Source of the DNA: Coemansia sp. RSA 1804
Lineage: Eukaryota > Kickxellomycota > Kickxellomycetes > Kickxellales > Kickxellaceae
Direction of reading: 5' to 3'
Assembly: GCA_027578815.1 (NCBI GenBank)
Contig: JANBTH010000296.1
Span: 1 to 21,971 of the forward strand
DNA length: 21,971 nt
Below the pieces are notes generated by a model. That model was not told the DNA's origin and ran no database searches. It saw only the letters and a list, made by a program, of their open reading frames with translations. Within the stretch, counting starts at the first letter, position 1. Each line of letters opens with the position of its first letter. Below are positions 8,299 through 15,572 of the stretch, piece after piece. The position numbers and the translations under genes are program-made.

Positions 8299-9549
8299 CA
8301 GTCAATAATATGAAGAAATGGAAATAGAAATAGAAAAAAACTGAGTGTATGTGGGGAGTAAATTTTTTTCTCCAGTTGTTATCTGGTCCGAAATTGAAAC
8401 TTTCTCTATTTTGCTTCTTTCCTTTTCGGTGATTCCACTCTCCTCCTTCTATGGTGAGGAGAAATGATAAGCAAATGTGCGTGTATGTAAAAATAAGGAA
8501 GGAAACTTTCAAATGCTCGGTATGCAAGAAATAAAAAAAGAAAGAAGGAAAAATGGCTGCTTCATCCCCCCAAGATTTTTACATGCACATTTTATATATA
8601 CTCGGGGAAAAGGATTGGCCTCCCTGCCGACTTGACTGGGAGAGTAGGAAGAAAGGCAAGTGAAGGAGAAACCGGGCAAGGGAACAAGCCCGGGGTAGAG
8701 ACGGATTGATTAGAAAAGGAAAGGAAAAAGAAAAATAAATGTAATCCATACATGAGAATGAAAATGGAAGGCAAAATAGAAGGAATAGAATCGAAAAAAA
8801 GCTGCTTGACTGAAAGTCCGAATCTGATAAGCAAACTATACCACCACTTTAGCTGTTTTTCATTTTCGACATGGGGATGAAGTAAAGACCACCAATGTCT
8901 GTGATTCGCTGAAAACTGCCACTTTATCAGATGTTCTAGAAGAAAAATAAGCTCATGTATCAGATTTGCTCGGACTTTCCATTGCATCCACAATAGAAAG
9001 GAAGAAAGAAAGAAAAAACTAATTATTCATTATTCGCTTGCATTTTCATTATCTCATTTCTTGAGCTTTTCCATTGGAACTGAATCCATATCAGATATTA
9101 CAGCTGAAATAAAAAGAAGAAAAAGAGAGAATACTCGTCGAGCCTGCTGACTATAAAAAGCCAGAATAACGTAATCCTGACTTGTGATGGCGGTTGTGGA
9201 TAATTGATTGTGTGCTGCGTTGGAATTTTGTATTTTGCTTTTTAGTTTTTAGTCTTTTTTCCACCCATCCGCCCAGCGTCGGTATTTCCTTTGTTTCTTT
9301 TTTGTTACAGTCGCCAGGTAAACCAGACACGACACACGTATCAGCAATCAAGAAGCCTTCTCCGCCCCCTCTTTCCTCGGACAGTCCAGCTCCAACGTAT
9401 ATATTTTTATTATCGTTTGCAGTCGGTCAGTCAGAAAGCAGTTCACAAGTCACATACTCTTCTCTCTTTCTCCTCTCGGACCCATTCCACTGAACGCGGA
9501 AAAAAACCAGAGAACAAGACTTTATTATTTCTCACACGAAAGTCTTGCA
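8299..9549. promoter_or_regulatory. Divergent intergenic region with clustered GATA-factor sites
   Basis: This 1.25 kb region separates the AIF-like gene (minus) from the siderophore transporter (plus). ATCTGATAA occurs exactly at 8822-8830 (plus) and at 8924-8932 (minus). ATCTGATAC is at 8957-8965 (minus) and ATCTGATAT at 9088-9096 (minus). Extra (A/T)GATAA cores are at 8465-8470 (plus) and 9049-9054 (minus). TGATAAGCAAA is repeated at 8465-8475 and 8825-8835. ATCWGATAA is the consensus known for fungal iron-responsive GATA repressors of the SreA/Sre1/Fep1 class. A 131-codon open frame on the minus strand across 8592-8987 has no convincing protein character. Confidence 0.55.
9152..9160 (+). 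promoter_or_regulatory. Candidate TATA box of the siderophore transporter
   Basis: TATAAAAAG lies 398 bp before the ATG at 9550. A second candidate, TATATATT at 9398-9405, is 152 bp before it. The sequence cannot tell which is used. Confidence 0.35.
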
Positions 9550-11379
9550 ATGCGTCGCTGGCTACGCTCGCTCAACACGCCCATGGAGGCGCCGTCGCAG
9601 ACGATGCCGGAGCTGCAGGACACCACAATGACCGGCGTCAAGAAGAAGCTGGTGACGGATTGGACGCTGTTCGACAAGATCCTGATTATCGGCGGCATGT
9701 TCTTCATCAACTTTGTCACAGCTCTGGACTCGAGCGCAACAACCACAATCCAGCCGCGCGTGCTCAGCGACTTTAACGCAATGACAAAGGCCGGGCTGAT
9801 TGGAACAGTCACATACCTGCTTATTGCCGGCATCCGCCCAATCTACGCAAAGATCACCGATGTTTTTGGCCATCTGCAGGCGCTCCTCATGTCAATGTTT
9901 CTACATACGCTCGGCTTTCTCATCTGCTCGCTAGCAAAAAACTTTTCTGCTGTTTTTGGCGGAACTGTCATCTCCGTGCTGGGCCAGGCAGGATACGGCA
10001 CGCTGGTGGCCATTCTGATAGCCGACATCATCCCTCTGCATCTTCGCGCCAGCGTTACCGCCTACGTGTCGGTGCCCAACGTCACCAACTACTATCTGGG
10101 TGTCGAGGTAGGCTCCGGGCTTCTTAACAAGTGGCACTGGGTCTACGGAATTCTGACGATTCTGGCAGTCGTCTGCTCGATTCCGTCCATTTTTAGTCTG
10201 TTCCGCCTGGACAGGCGCGCACGCAAGATTCTGCGCGAAATTGAAGAGAGCGAGGATGCCGGCGCCGAAACAAGCGTTTCACACCGCCGCAACCGGTCTG
10301 TGCGCAACTGGGCGCGCAGCTTTTACAACGTGGTTGTGGAGTTGGATATTCCCGGACTGGTGCTTATCTGCGGTGGATTCATTGCAATTCTGGCGCCGCT
10401 GGGAATGCAGCTCAACATTACGTACGGATGGGGCAGCGCGCGCGTCATTGCCCCTTTATGTATTGGCGTCGTGTCACTCGCATTCTCTGTGTACTACGAG
10501 GCGCGCATTGCACGGTATCCGGTGATTCCGTTCCGGCTGTTCAAGTCGCGCACCTTTGCATCTGCAATTGTGGCAGCCACCTTCTTCTACTTTACATCCA
10601 ACGTCTCGCTGTTCTACTTTAGCCCATTTATCCAGGTGACGCGCGAGGTGTCGGCGCGCACGGCAATGCTACTGCAGCTGGGCACAACCGGCTACTACGT
10701 CGGCATGTTTCTGGGCGGCTGGGCCATGCAGTTCTCCAAGCGCTACCGCCGCTGGGCATGGCTTGGCTGGGTGATGTGGCTAATTGCGGTGTGTCTGATG
10801 ATTCGCTCGCGCAGCGGTGCCGGCACCACCAACGCCGAGATTGCGGTGGTTCAGACTCTCTACGGCGTTGGCAGCGGAATTCTTATTGGCTGCGTTGGCA
10901 TCGGAGTGCAGGCGTCGGTTGCAAAGGTTGACCTGCCCATTGCAGTGACGCTGTACGGCATGGTTGCCTACATTGGCGGCGTCCTCGGCGAGGGAACCTG
11001 CACTACCATTTGGGTAAATGTTTTGCCAACCAAGATTAGAGACCGTCTGGACTCTTCGGTTGACATGTACTCCGCCATCAACAACATCACTTACTACTTT
11101 GAGCTTCCAAAAGACCAGCGCGTTATAGTCCAGGACGGCTACGTTCGCACCCAGCGCATTCTGACCATCTGCGGCATCTGCTCTATGCTTGTTGCTGGCA
11201 TTGCCATGCTTGGCCTTGCGCCCTACAATCTTGCCAGGAAGCCCGCTGCCAATGCAGATGCAGATGCTAATTCTGGAACTGCTGCTGCGCACTACCACCT
11301 ATCTGCCTCTGCCGACGATGACAATGACGATGCCTCGTCTACTGCAAAATCCAAGACACAAGTGCGCGTTATCGCTTAG
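9550..11379 (+). CDS. Siderophore-iron MFS transporter (Sit1/Arn/Str family)
   Basis: The protein has 609 residues, with ATG at 9550 and G at -3. The cytoplasmic N-terminus runs to about residue 40, followed by about 14 hydrophobic segments, the number typical of the DHA14-like siderophore permeases. The loop between the second and third segments carries the MFS motif A equivalent RPIYAKITDVFG (96-107). A charged cytoplasmic loop sits at 220-260, and an extracytoplasmic loop at about 490-535 before the last TM is typical of Arn/Sit proteins. The C-terminal tail (565-609) is polar. These permeases import ferric siderophores by H+ symport at the plasma or endosomal membrane. The siderophore specificity cannot be read. 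Upstream GATA sites suggest iron repression. Confidence 0.9.
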   Translation: MRRWLRSLNTPMEAPSQTMPELQDTTMTGVKKKLVTDWTLFDKILIIGGMFFINFVTALDSSATTTIQPRVLSDFNAMTKAGLIGTVTYLLIAGIRPIYAKITDVFGHLQALLMSMFLHTLGFLICSLAKNFSAVFGGTVISVLGQAGYGTLVAILIADIIPLHLRASVTAYVSVPNVTNYYLGVEVGSGLLNKWHWVYGILTILAVVCSIPSIFSLFRLDRRARKILREIEESEDAGAETSVSHRRNRSVRNWARSFYNVVVELDIPGLVLICGGFIAILAPLGMQLNITYGWGSARVIAPLCIGVVSLAFSVYYEARIARYPVIPFRLFKSRTFASAIVAATFFYFTSNVSLFYFSPFIQVTREVSARTAMLLQLGTTGYYVGMFLGGWAMQFSKRYRRWAWLGWVMWLIAVCLMIRSRSGAGTTNAEIAVVQTLYGVGSGILIGCVGIGVQASVAKVDLPIAVTLYGMVAYIGGVLGEGTCTTIWVNVLPTKIRDRLDSSVDMYSAINNITYYFELPKDQRVIVQDGYVRTQRILTICGICSMLVAGIAMLGLAPYNLARKPAANADADANSGTAAAHYHLSASADDDNDDASSTAKSKTQVRVIA

Positions 11380-11790
11380 TTGATATAAATAGAAGAAATT
11401 GGCTTTTCTTTTATTCCATTTTTCTTTTCTACTCGTAATATCGTATTTTTTAATATTATTATCCACCAGATACATCTTCTTGTTTATTTTATGTGCATAA
11501 AACAGAAGAGTTTGAGTCTTGTCTGTTTTAATTAAAAAGTATACGTGACTTTACCCTGTTCTATACATAGAATAATTTGAGACATGTGCTAGACACGTTT
11601 TGAATTATTAAAATTTATGTGCTATTATTGCTTTTAATATAATAATCTATAAATAGCACTCTTCCTCTAATATAAAAGCATTGCAGGTTTGTTCTATCGA
11701 TTCCTTCTTACTTCTATCTTCTTTAGTTCTTTCATCAGTAATTTATTACTAGTTGTTTTTTGTTTACTGAATTTAACACTACGTTCAATC
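11380..11790. promoter_or_regulatory. Intergenic and upstream region of tandem unit A
   Basis: AT-rich. It contains the 3' flank of the transporter up to about 11476, then the start of the first unit of the 0.9-kb tandem array. TATAAATA is at 11648-11655 and TATAAAA at 11671-11677, the latter 120 bp before the ATG at 11791. Confidence 0.5.
11671..11677 (+). promoter_or_regulatory. TATA box of tandem unit A gene
   Basis: TATAAAA lies 120 bp before the ATG at 11791. The equivalent box in unit B lies 119 bp before its ATG, so the position is conserved between units. Confidence 0.6.
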
Positions 11791-12243
11791 ATGTCTTGGA
11801 TTAAAAATTTTAATAGCAAGGGTAAAGCCCCTATAAAAACAAAAAAAACTAGTATTACAACTTCCAGCAGTTCGAAGGAGCCAAAACAAGAAAATACATC
11901 TACGGAAAAGCCAAATATCTTTTTTAGCAGTGACGTCAGAGACTTGGCAAAGCTTCAACTAGACATAACTAATGAAAGAGCTGGAAGCAATGAGATTTGG
12001 AAAAAGATAGATCCTAAAAAAGATGTAGCTTGGGTTAAAGAGTATGATTATAACAAAAATCGATACAATGGATATAAAAAAGCAGCCAACATAAAAGGCG
12101 TGGAATACAAGTCACTGCCTGTTTCAATTAGAGAAAAGTTGTATGATGATGCAGAAATCATTCTGAAGCAAAAACAATTTTTGCATCCTAATGCTACAAG
12201 AAAAGAAATACTTGAAAAGGCCAAGAAAAAGATATGCTCATAA
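11791..12243 (+). CDS. Small basic protein A of a tandem paralogue family, function unknown
   Basis: The protein has 150 residues. The frame is open from a TTG at 11689, but the first ATG is at 11791 and the TATA box supports it. There is no signal peptide or TM segment. Residues 1-45 are Lys/Ser/Thr-rich and probably disordered. Residues 61-148 form a conserved region shared with the unit B protein: RA..N..W (63-70), P75, W81, RYNG (91-94), ANI (99-101), LP.SI (109-113), AE (121-122), P.A.R.E.LE (133-142), ending in a Lys cluster (KAKKK). I count 24 identities in 62 aligned positions from Trp81 onwards, with no gap. I do not recognise the family. The gene is AT-rich, unlike the transporter before it. 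Confidence 0.72.
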   Translation: MSWIKNFNSKGKAPIKTKKTSITTSSSSKEPKQENTSTEKPNIFFSSDVRDLAKLQLDITNERAGSNEIWKKIDPKKDVAWVKEYDYNKNRYNGYKKAANIKGVEYKSLPVSIREKLYDDAEIILKQKQFLHPNATRKEILEKAKKKICS

Positions 12244-12576
12244 TTCGTGGTCCAACAGCAAGGTGAAGAAAATTTTACAGTAGGCAAATGCTGCTGATGC
12301 CGAGGCAATATCTAGCACAATTTTGGATTTTCATAATTTTTACTCATAGTTTCAGCTTTTATTCAGTAAATAAATTTTCTTGTTTATCATATGTATGTAA
12401 ATGATAAAAGGATATTTGGGTTTTACTCATTTTCAATTAAAAAATATGCGAGACTTTACCCTGTCCTATATTTAGAATCATTTCAGGAATTTGCCCGTCA
12501 TGTATTACGAATAATTACGGTGTTTGTGCTATTATTACATTTAAATATAATAGTTTATAAATTGCATACCTTTTAC

Positions 12577-12583
12577 TATAAAA
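12577..12583 (+). promoter_or_regulatory. TATA box of tandem unit B gene
   Basis: TATAAAA lies 119 bp before the ATG at 12696, matching the spacing in unit A. Confidence 0.6.
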
Positions 12584-12695
12584 CAGCTGCAAATTTGTTT
12601 AATCATATGTTTTTTCTTCCATCGTCCTCACCTCTCCTGCAAGCAATATATTCTTTGTTGTTTTTTGTTTATTAAATTTGACAGATCGTAAAATA

Positions 12696-13142
12696 ATGTT
12701 TTGGATGCAAAAATTGAAGGCAAAAAGTTTCAGTAGTTTTGGGAAGAAGCATTCAAAAGCCATTTCTACATCTAAAACGACAAAAAGATTCACTAGTGGG
12801 TCTAATGACTTGGATGATAACGCGATCATGGCGGTGGCAAATCGAATGCGAAAGTCATTATGTAATAGAGCTAATGGTAATGATGTTTGGACAAAACTGA
12901 TGCCTGAGGATGAGAGTTGGGCTAATGTTTATAAAAATAGAAAAAGATTCTATAATGGAGATACCAATGAAGCCAACATAAGAAGTATGTCATTTGGAGC
13001 ACTACCTCCTTCAATTCAGCATACGTTAATAATTAAAGCAGAAGACACTCTGAATAAGTTACAGGAATCGAATCCTCGGGCCTCAAGAGAAGAGCTACTT
13101 GAAATTTATAATAATTCAAAAAAAAAGGTACGCTCACGATAA
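12696..13142 (+). CDS. Small basic protein B of the tandem paralogue family, function unknown
   Basis: The protein has 148 residues. The frame opens at a TTG at 12678, but the first ATG is at 12696. It matches protein A over its C-terminal two thirds: RA..N..W (58-65), P70, W75, FYNG (85-88), ANI (93-95), LP.SI (103-107), AE (115-116), NPRASREELLE (126-136), with a basic end KKKVRSR that could serve as a nuclear localisation signal. The N-termini differ but both begin M-x-W followed by basic, Ser/Thr-rich sequence. There is no signal peptide or TM. Both reading frames being intact while the DNA has diverged considerably suggests selection on the protein. The function is not assignable. Confidence 0.72.
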   Translation: MFWMQKLKAKSFSSFGKKHSKAISTSKTTKRFTSGSNDLDDNAIMAVANRMRKSLCNRANGNDVWTKLMPEDESWANVYKNRKRFYNGDTNEANIRSMSFGALPPSIQHTLIIKAEDTLNKLQESNPRASREELLEIYNNSKKKVRSR

Positions 13143-13550
13143 GCAAAGCAGTGAAAAAATGAAGAATAATATTTTACAGTATACAATTCCTACTGATGTT
13201 GTGGAGTGTCCACCATCATATTGTTGTATTAATTTTTTATACCCTTTATTTAACTCTTCTAGTTTCTAATCATCAAATAATATTTTTGTTTATTACATTG
13301 TAACAGAAGAAAAGAGATTTGGGCTGTGCTTGTTTTTAATTAATGAAGTATGCCACGCTTGTATTTGCAGCACATGTTTTAGCTGTGTTTACAGCTTGTG
13401 ATAATATTTGCGTTGTCATGTGGTTGAAGTAGAGATTAATTCTAAAAGAATCTAGTCCTGCATTCAGTAGACCTAGTAGCAGGGCAATATAATACCTCTA
13501 TTGCGGCAGACGCAGGTTATTACTTTTTCTTTCTTTTTCTTAGTTTATTA

Positions 13551-13854
13551 TTGGTTATCTTTATTTATAAACAAAGAAATATTCAGCTTCAAGTTTCTCC
13601 TACTTCTTCTCAGTCTACTTCTTTACATATTGAACATGATAAACCACCATATTCACTTTGGGAAGGAAGACTAAATATTGCCAGGATTATCCTGGGGAAA
13701 GAGAAAAGACATTATTTAACATTACAAGAGCAATAGTGACGAAAATGATTAAATAACAGACACTCTCAGGATAATTGCACCCATTGACGCACTGAGGGTC
13801 GCATATGCTGAAGTTTCCAAAGACTACAGAGGCTTTGGGGTTGCTTACCTATAA
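13551..13854 (+). pseudogene. Broken coding fragments inside tandem unit C
   Basis: One frame is open from a TTG at 13551 to a stop ending at 13736. A second frame, open from 13753 to 13854, reads as protein-like sequence including RIIAPIDALRVAYAEVSKDY. The two are in different frames, neither has an ATG start, and neither resembles the proteins of units A and B. They may be remains of an inserted element or of a replaced gene. Identity unknown. Confidence 0.3.
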
Positions 13855-13892
13855 TTTAGCTTTTATTCATCTTCCATATTTCATTAACAGTT

Positions 13893-14107
13893 TCAGATTC
13901 CACCTGTCAAAGTTTTTGCCTTGGCTTCTGCAAATGGGGCGAATTCAGGCTTATGATGAATAAAACCAAGACCAATCCATAGGATGTGGAAAGTTAAATT
14001 CTTTTCTTTTTTAAATATAACTAAATATAATATCCGATAAGACCTACCTTACAGCCGTGCAATTCTTCAGCTATCTCAGCATACAATGAAAAAGGGCGGA
14101 AAAATAA
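13893..14107 (-). pseudogene. Possible two-exon coding fragment, unknown
   Basis: On the minus strand, an open stretch from 14107 to 14048 ends at AAG followed by a good splice donor (GTAGGT, 14047-14042). A 47-nt candidate intron ending in AAAAG at 14001 would join it in frame to a 35-residue stretch (14000-13893) containing IGLGFIHHKPEFAPFAEAKA and a stop. No start codon is visible upstream. It is either a gene fragment or a chance open frame; the amino-acid content looks coding. Not recognised. Confidence 0.28.
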
Positions 14108-14342
14108 TCATGTTTTACTCTGATTGAGATATTCTGTATGATTAGTGCTGTGTTGCATAGTAGAGAGGACAACGATGTCAGAACAGCAAACCCAAAATCA
14201 TTAGACACTATTAGCTATTATGGTTCTCATTGCAAACGCAATAAAAACGCACTCATTAGTCCACATAAAAGTTTAGTAAATACAACTTTTCTTTAACATT
14301 GTTGTTTTGTTGCCTTATAAACATATACACGTTTTTAGGCGT

Positions 14343-14921
14343 ATGACTGAGGTGACGTTGAAGCAAATCTACGGCGTGCTCTGCTGGATACGCGCGTACC
14401 CAGAAAACTACAGACAATGGCACAGAGACCAGGAGCAAGCGTGCCAAAGAGCAATTGAAGAGTGTCCACATCTAAAGGACGCGAGTGCCGAGGCGCTTGC
14501 AGCAAAGTTTGCAGAACTCGAGGAGCTCCGGCGCCAGCTGATTGAAGAGCACGACGGCATGGCAATTAATGTGCCACGCGATACGCGGCTCTTTGAAGGA
14601 GGGCCGCTTTTCGCTATAGTTGACCACACATTGTCTGAGGAGCCGCAGAGCCCCGTTGGGGTCTTTTCTCATGATGTTGTGCACCGCTTAACGCCAGCCG
14701 AAGCCAACCAGCTGCGTGACGAGATGATAATCAGACGCAGGATAGCCATACGCGATGCAACGCTGCTTGCCGACTGGATTGCCATGCGGCGGCGTGAGCT
14801 GGAGCTGCAGGAGGCAAAGATCAGAGAGCTGATTAGAAAGCAACAGGAACACGAGTACTGCGACTCTGCTGAGGACCTGGCCAGATTCGAGGAAATTATC
14901 CGCCAGTTCCATGCGGAATGA
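14343..14921 (+). CDS. Orphan acidic/basic coiled-coil protein, unknown function
   Basis: The protein has 192 residues from the first ATG at 14343; the frame is open to a TTG at 14307. Context at -3 is C, so the start is less certain than others. There is no signal peptide or TM. Helical, charged segments at about 50-72 and 135-176 look like short coiled coils. Between them lies a less helical stretch containing PRDTRLFEGGPLFAIVDH (78-95). The C-terminus is again helical. Codon use is GC-rich, like the conserved genes and unlike the AT-rich array just upstream, which supports it as a real resident gene. I do not recognise the family. Confidence 0.68.
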   Translation: MTEVTLKQIYGVLCWIRAYPENYRQWHRDQEQACQRAIEECPHLKDASAEALAAKFAELEELRRQLIEEHDGMAINVPRDTRLFEGGPLFAIVDHTLSEEPQSPVGVFSHDVVHRLTPAEANQLRDEMIIRRRIAIRDATLLADWIAMRRRELELQEAKIRELIRKQQEHEYCDSAEDLARFEEIIRQFHAE

Positions 14922-14948
14922 CATAAAATAAAATAAAAGAAAAAAGCA

Positions 14949-14986
14949 TGATCACCGTGATCAGTGTGATTGTCAATCACGGATCA
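14949..14986. promoter_or_regulatory. Back-to-back palindromes upstream of the L10K-like gene
   Basis: TGATCAC-C-GTGATCA (14949-14963) is a perfect 15-bp palindrome. It is followed by GTGATT-GTC-AATCAC (14966-14980), a perfect hairpin. A longer alternative pairing joins CCGTGAT (14955-14961) with ATCACGG (14976-14982). The element lies 28 bp after one stop codon and about 150 bp before the next ATG, so it may act in termination, insulation or as a dimeric-factor site. The role is inferred. Confidence 0.5.
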
Positions 14987-15134
14987 AGCGAAAGCATTCT
15001 TCATTTTTATTTTATTTGTTTTTTCACCTCTTCTGTTTTAGCTTTTCATATTTTTTTCATACGTCAGTTTTTTTGTGCATTTACCTCCTTCTATATCAAG
15101 CAAGCAGTTTATTGTTGTTGCTTCCAGTGGAAAC

Positions 15135-15446
15135 ATGGCCCAGGGAAAGCCGCAGAAGAAGACCATAGTCAAGCCAAGCACAAAGGCAAAGACAAATGCA
15201 AAGACAAAGGCCGGCGGCAAGCAGAGCGCCCAGGCGATGCGCAAGGGCCGAGTTGTCAAGGCAGCAAAGAAGCAAGGGCTGGTCAAGCAGCACAAGCTGC
15301 AGCGCAAGCTGGTGGCAGGGATGACAGCGTCGCTGGAGCAGGCAATGTCGGTCAAGGCGGGAGCAGTCGGAAAGCTGACGATCATGAAGGAGGCGCAGAC
15401 AAAGGGCAAGGCCGAGGAAAGCTCAAAGAAGCGGAGAAAGTACTGA
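15135..15446 (+). CDS. L10K/UPF0390 (DUF2462) family nucleolar-type protein
   Basis: The protein has 103 residues. The frame extends upstream to a GTG at 15075, but the ATG at 15135 has the strong context AAACATGGCC and gives the family's invariant start MAQGK. The protein is very Lys-rich: KP-rich and K/T-rich N-terminus (5-30), a K-Q-rich centre around KAAKKQGLVKQHKLQRKL (42-59), then helical TASLEQAMSVKAG (64-76) and KLTIMKEA (80-87), ending KKRRKY. This is the layout of the L10K/C19orf53 proteins: MAQGK start, basic centre, a helix reading roughly I/L-E..M/V-x-VKA, and K-L-x-I/V-x-K. Family members are small nuclear or nucleolar proteins of poorly known role. It converges on the CEP135-like gene, 126 bp between stops. 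Confidence 0.83.
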   Translation: MAQGKPQKKTIVKPSTKAKTNAKTKAGGKQSAQAMRKGRVVKAAKKQGLVKQHKLQRKLVAGMTASLEQAMSVKAGAVGKLTIMKEAQTKGKAEESSKKRRKY

Positions 15447-15572
15447 TTTCCGAGATTTTTAACATTTGAGAACAAGACTATGAGGAAAATGGGTGTAGTA
15501 AGCAAACAGAATAGCAATGATAGAGGGCCGAAAAGAGGCTGGGTAACATTCAGAGGAGGAGAAGCTGGCTGG

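Larger units (their letters stand above)
11477..13871 (+). repeat. Tandem array of three diverged units, period about 0.9 kb
   Basis: Anchors that recur in order give the period. TGTTTAT is at 11481, 12381 and 13287. An AATTAA-containing block before GACTTTACCCTGT is at 11547 and 12452, and its relic in unit three is near 13338. The string ATTTTACAGTA follows both stop codons. AGCTTTTATTCA closes unit A near 12352 and reappears near 13857. Unit A holds the gene at 11791-12243, unit B the gene at 12696-13142, and unit C (13287-13871) is shortened and has no recognisable copy of that gene. The duplication therefore includes promoter, gene and 3' flank. Confidence 0.8.
13143..14342. other. AT-rich region with third tandem unit and broken coding fragments
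   Basis: 1.2 kb without an intact gene. It contains the 3' flank of unit B, the shortened unit C (from 13287), the plus-strand fragments at 13551-13854, a minus-strand fragment at 13893-14107, and the leader of the gene at 14343. TTATAAA near 14315 is only about 27 bp before that ATG. Confidence 0.5.

Noticed and set aside
8592..8993. About 131-codon minus-strand frame in the divergent promoter
   Set aside because: Low-complexity ends, no motif, and it covers the clustered GATA sites; more likely chance.
14307..14342. N-terminal extensions at non-ATG starts (also at 3490, 11689, 12678 and 15075)
   Set aside because: In each case the first ATG is downstream. TATA boxes (RTA1-like gene, tandem units A and B) or the family's start sequence (L10K-like) support the ATG in four cases; at 14307 only the first-ATG rule applies.
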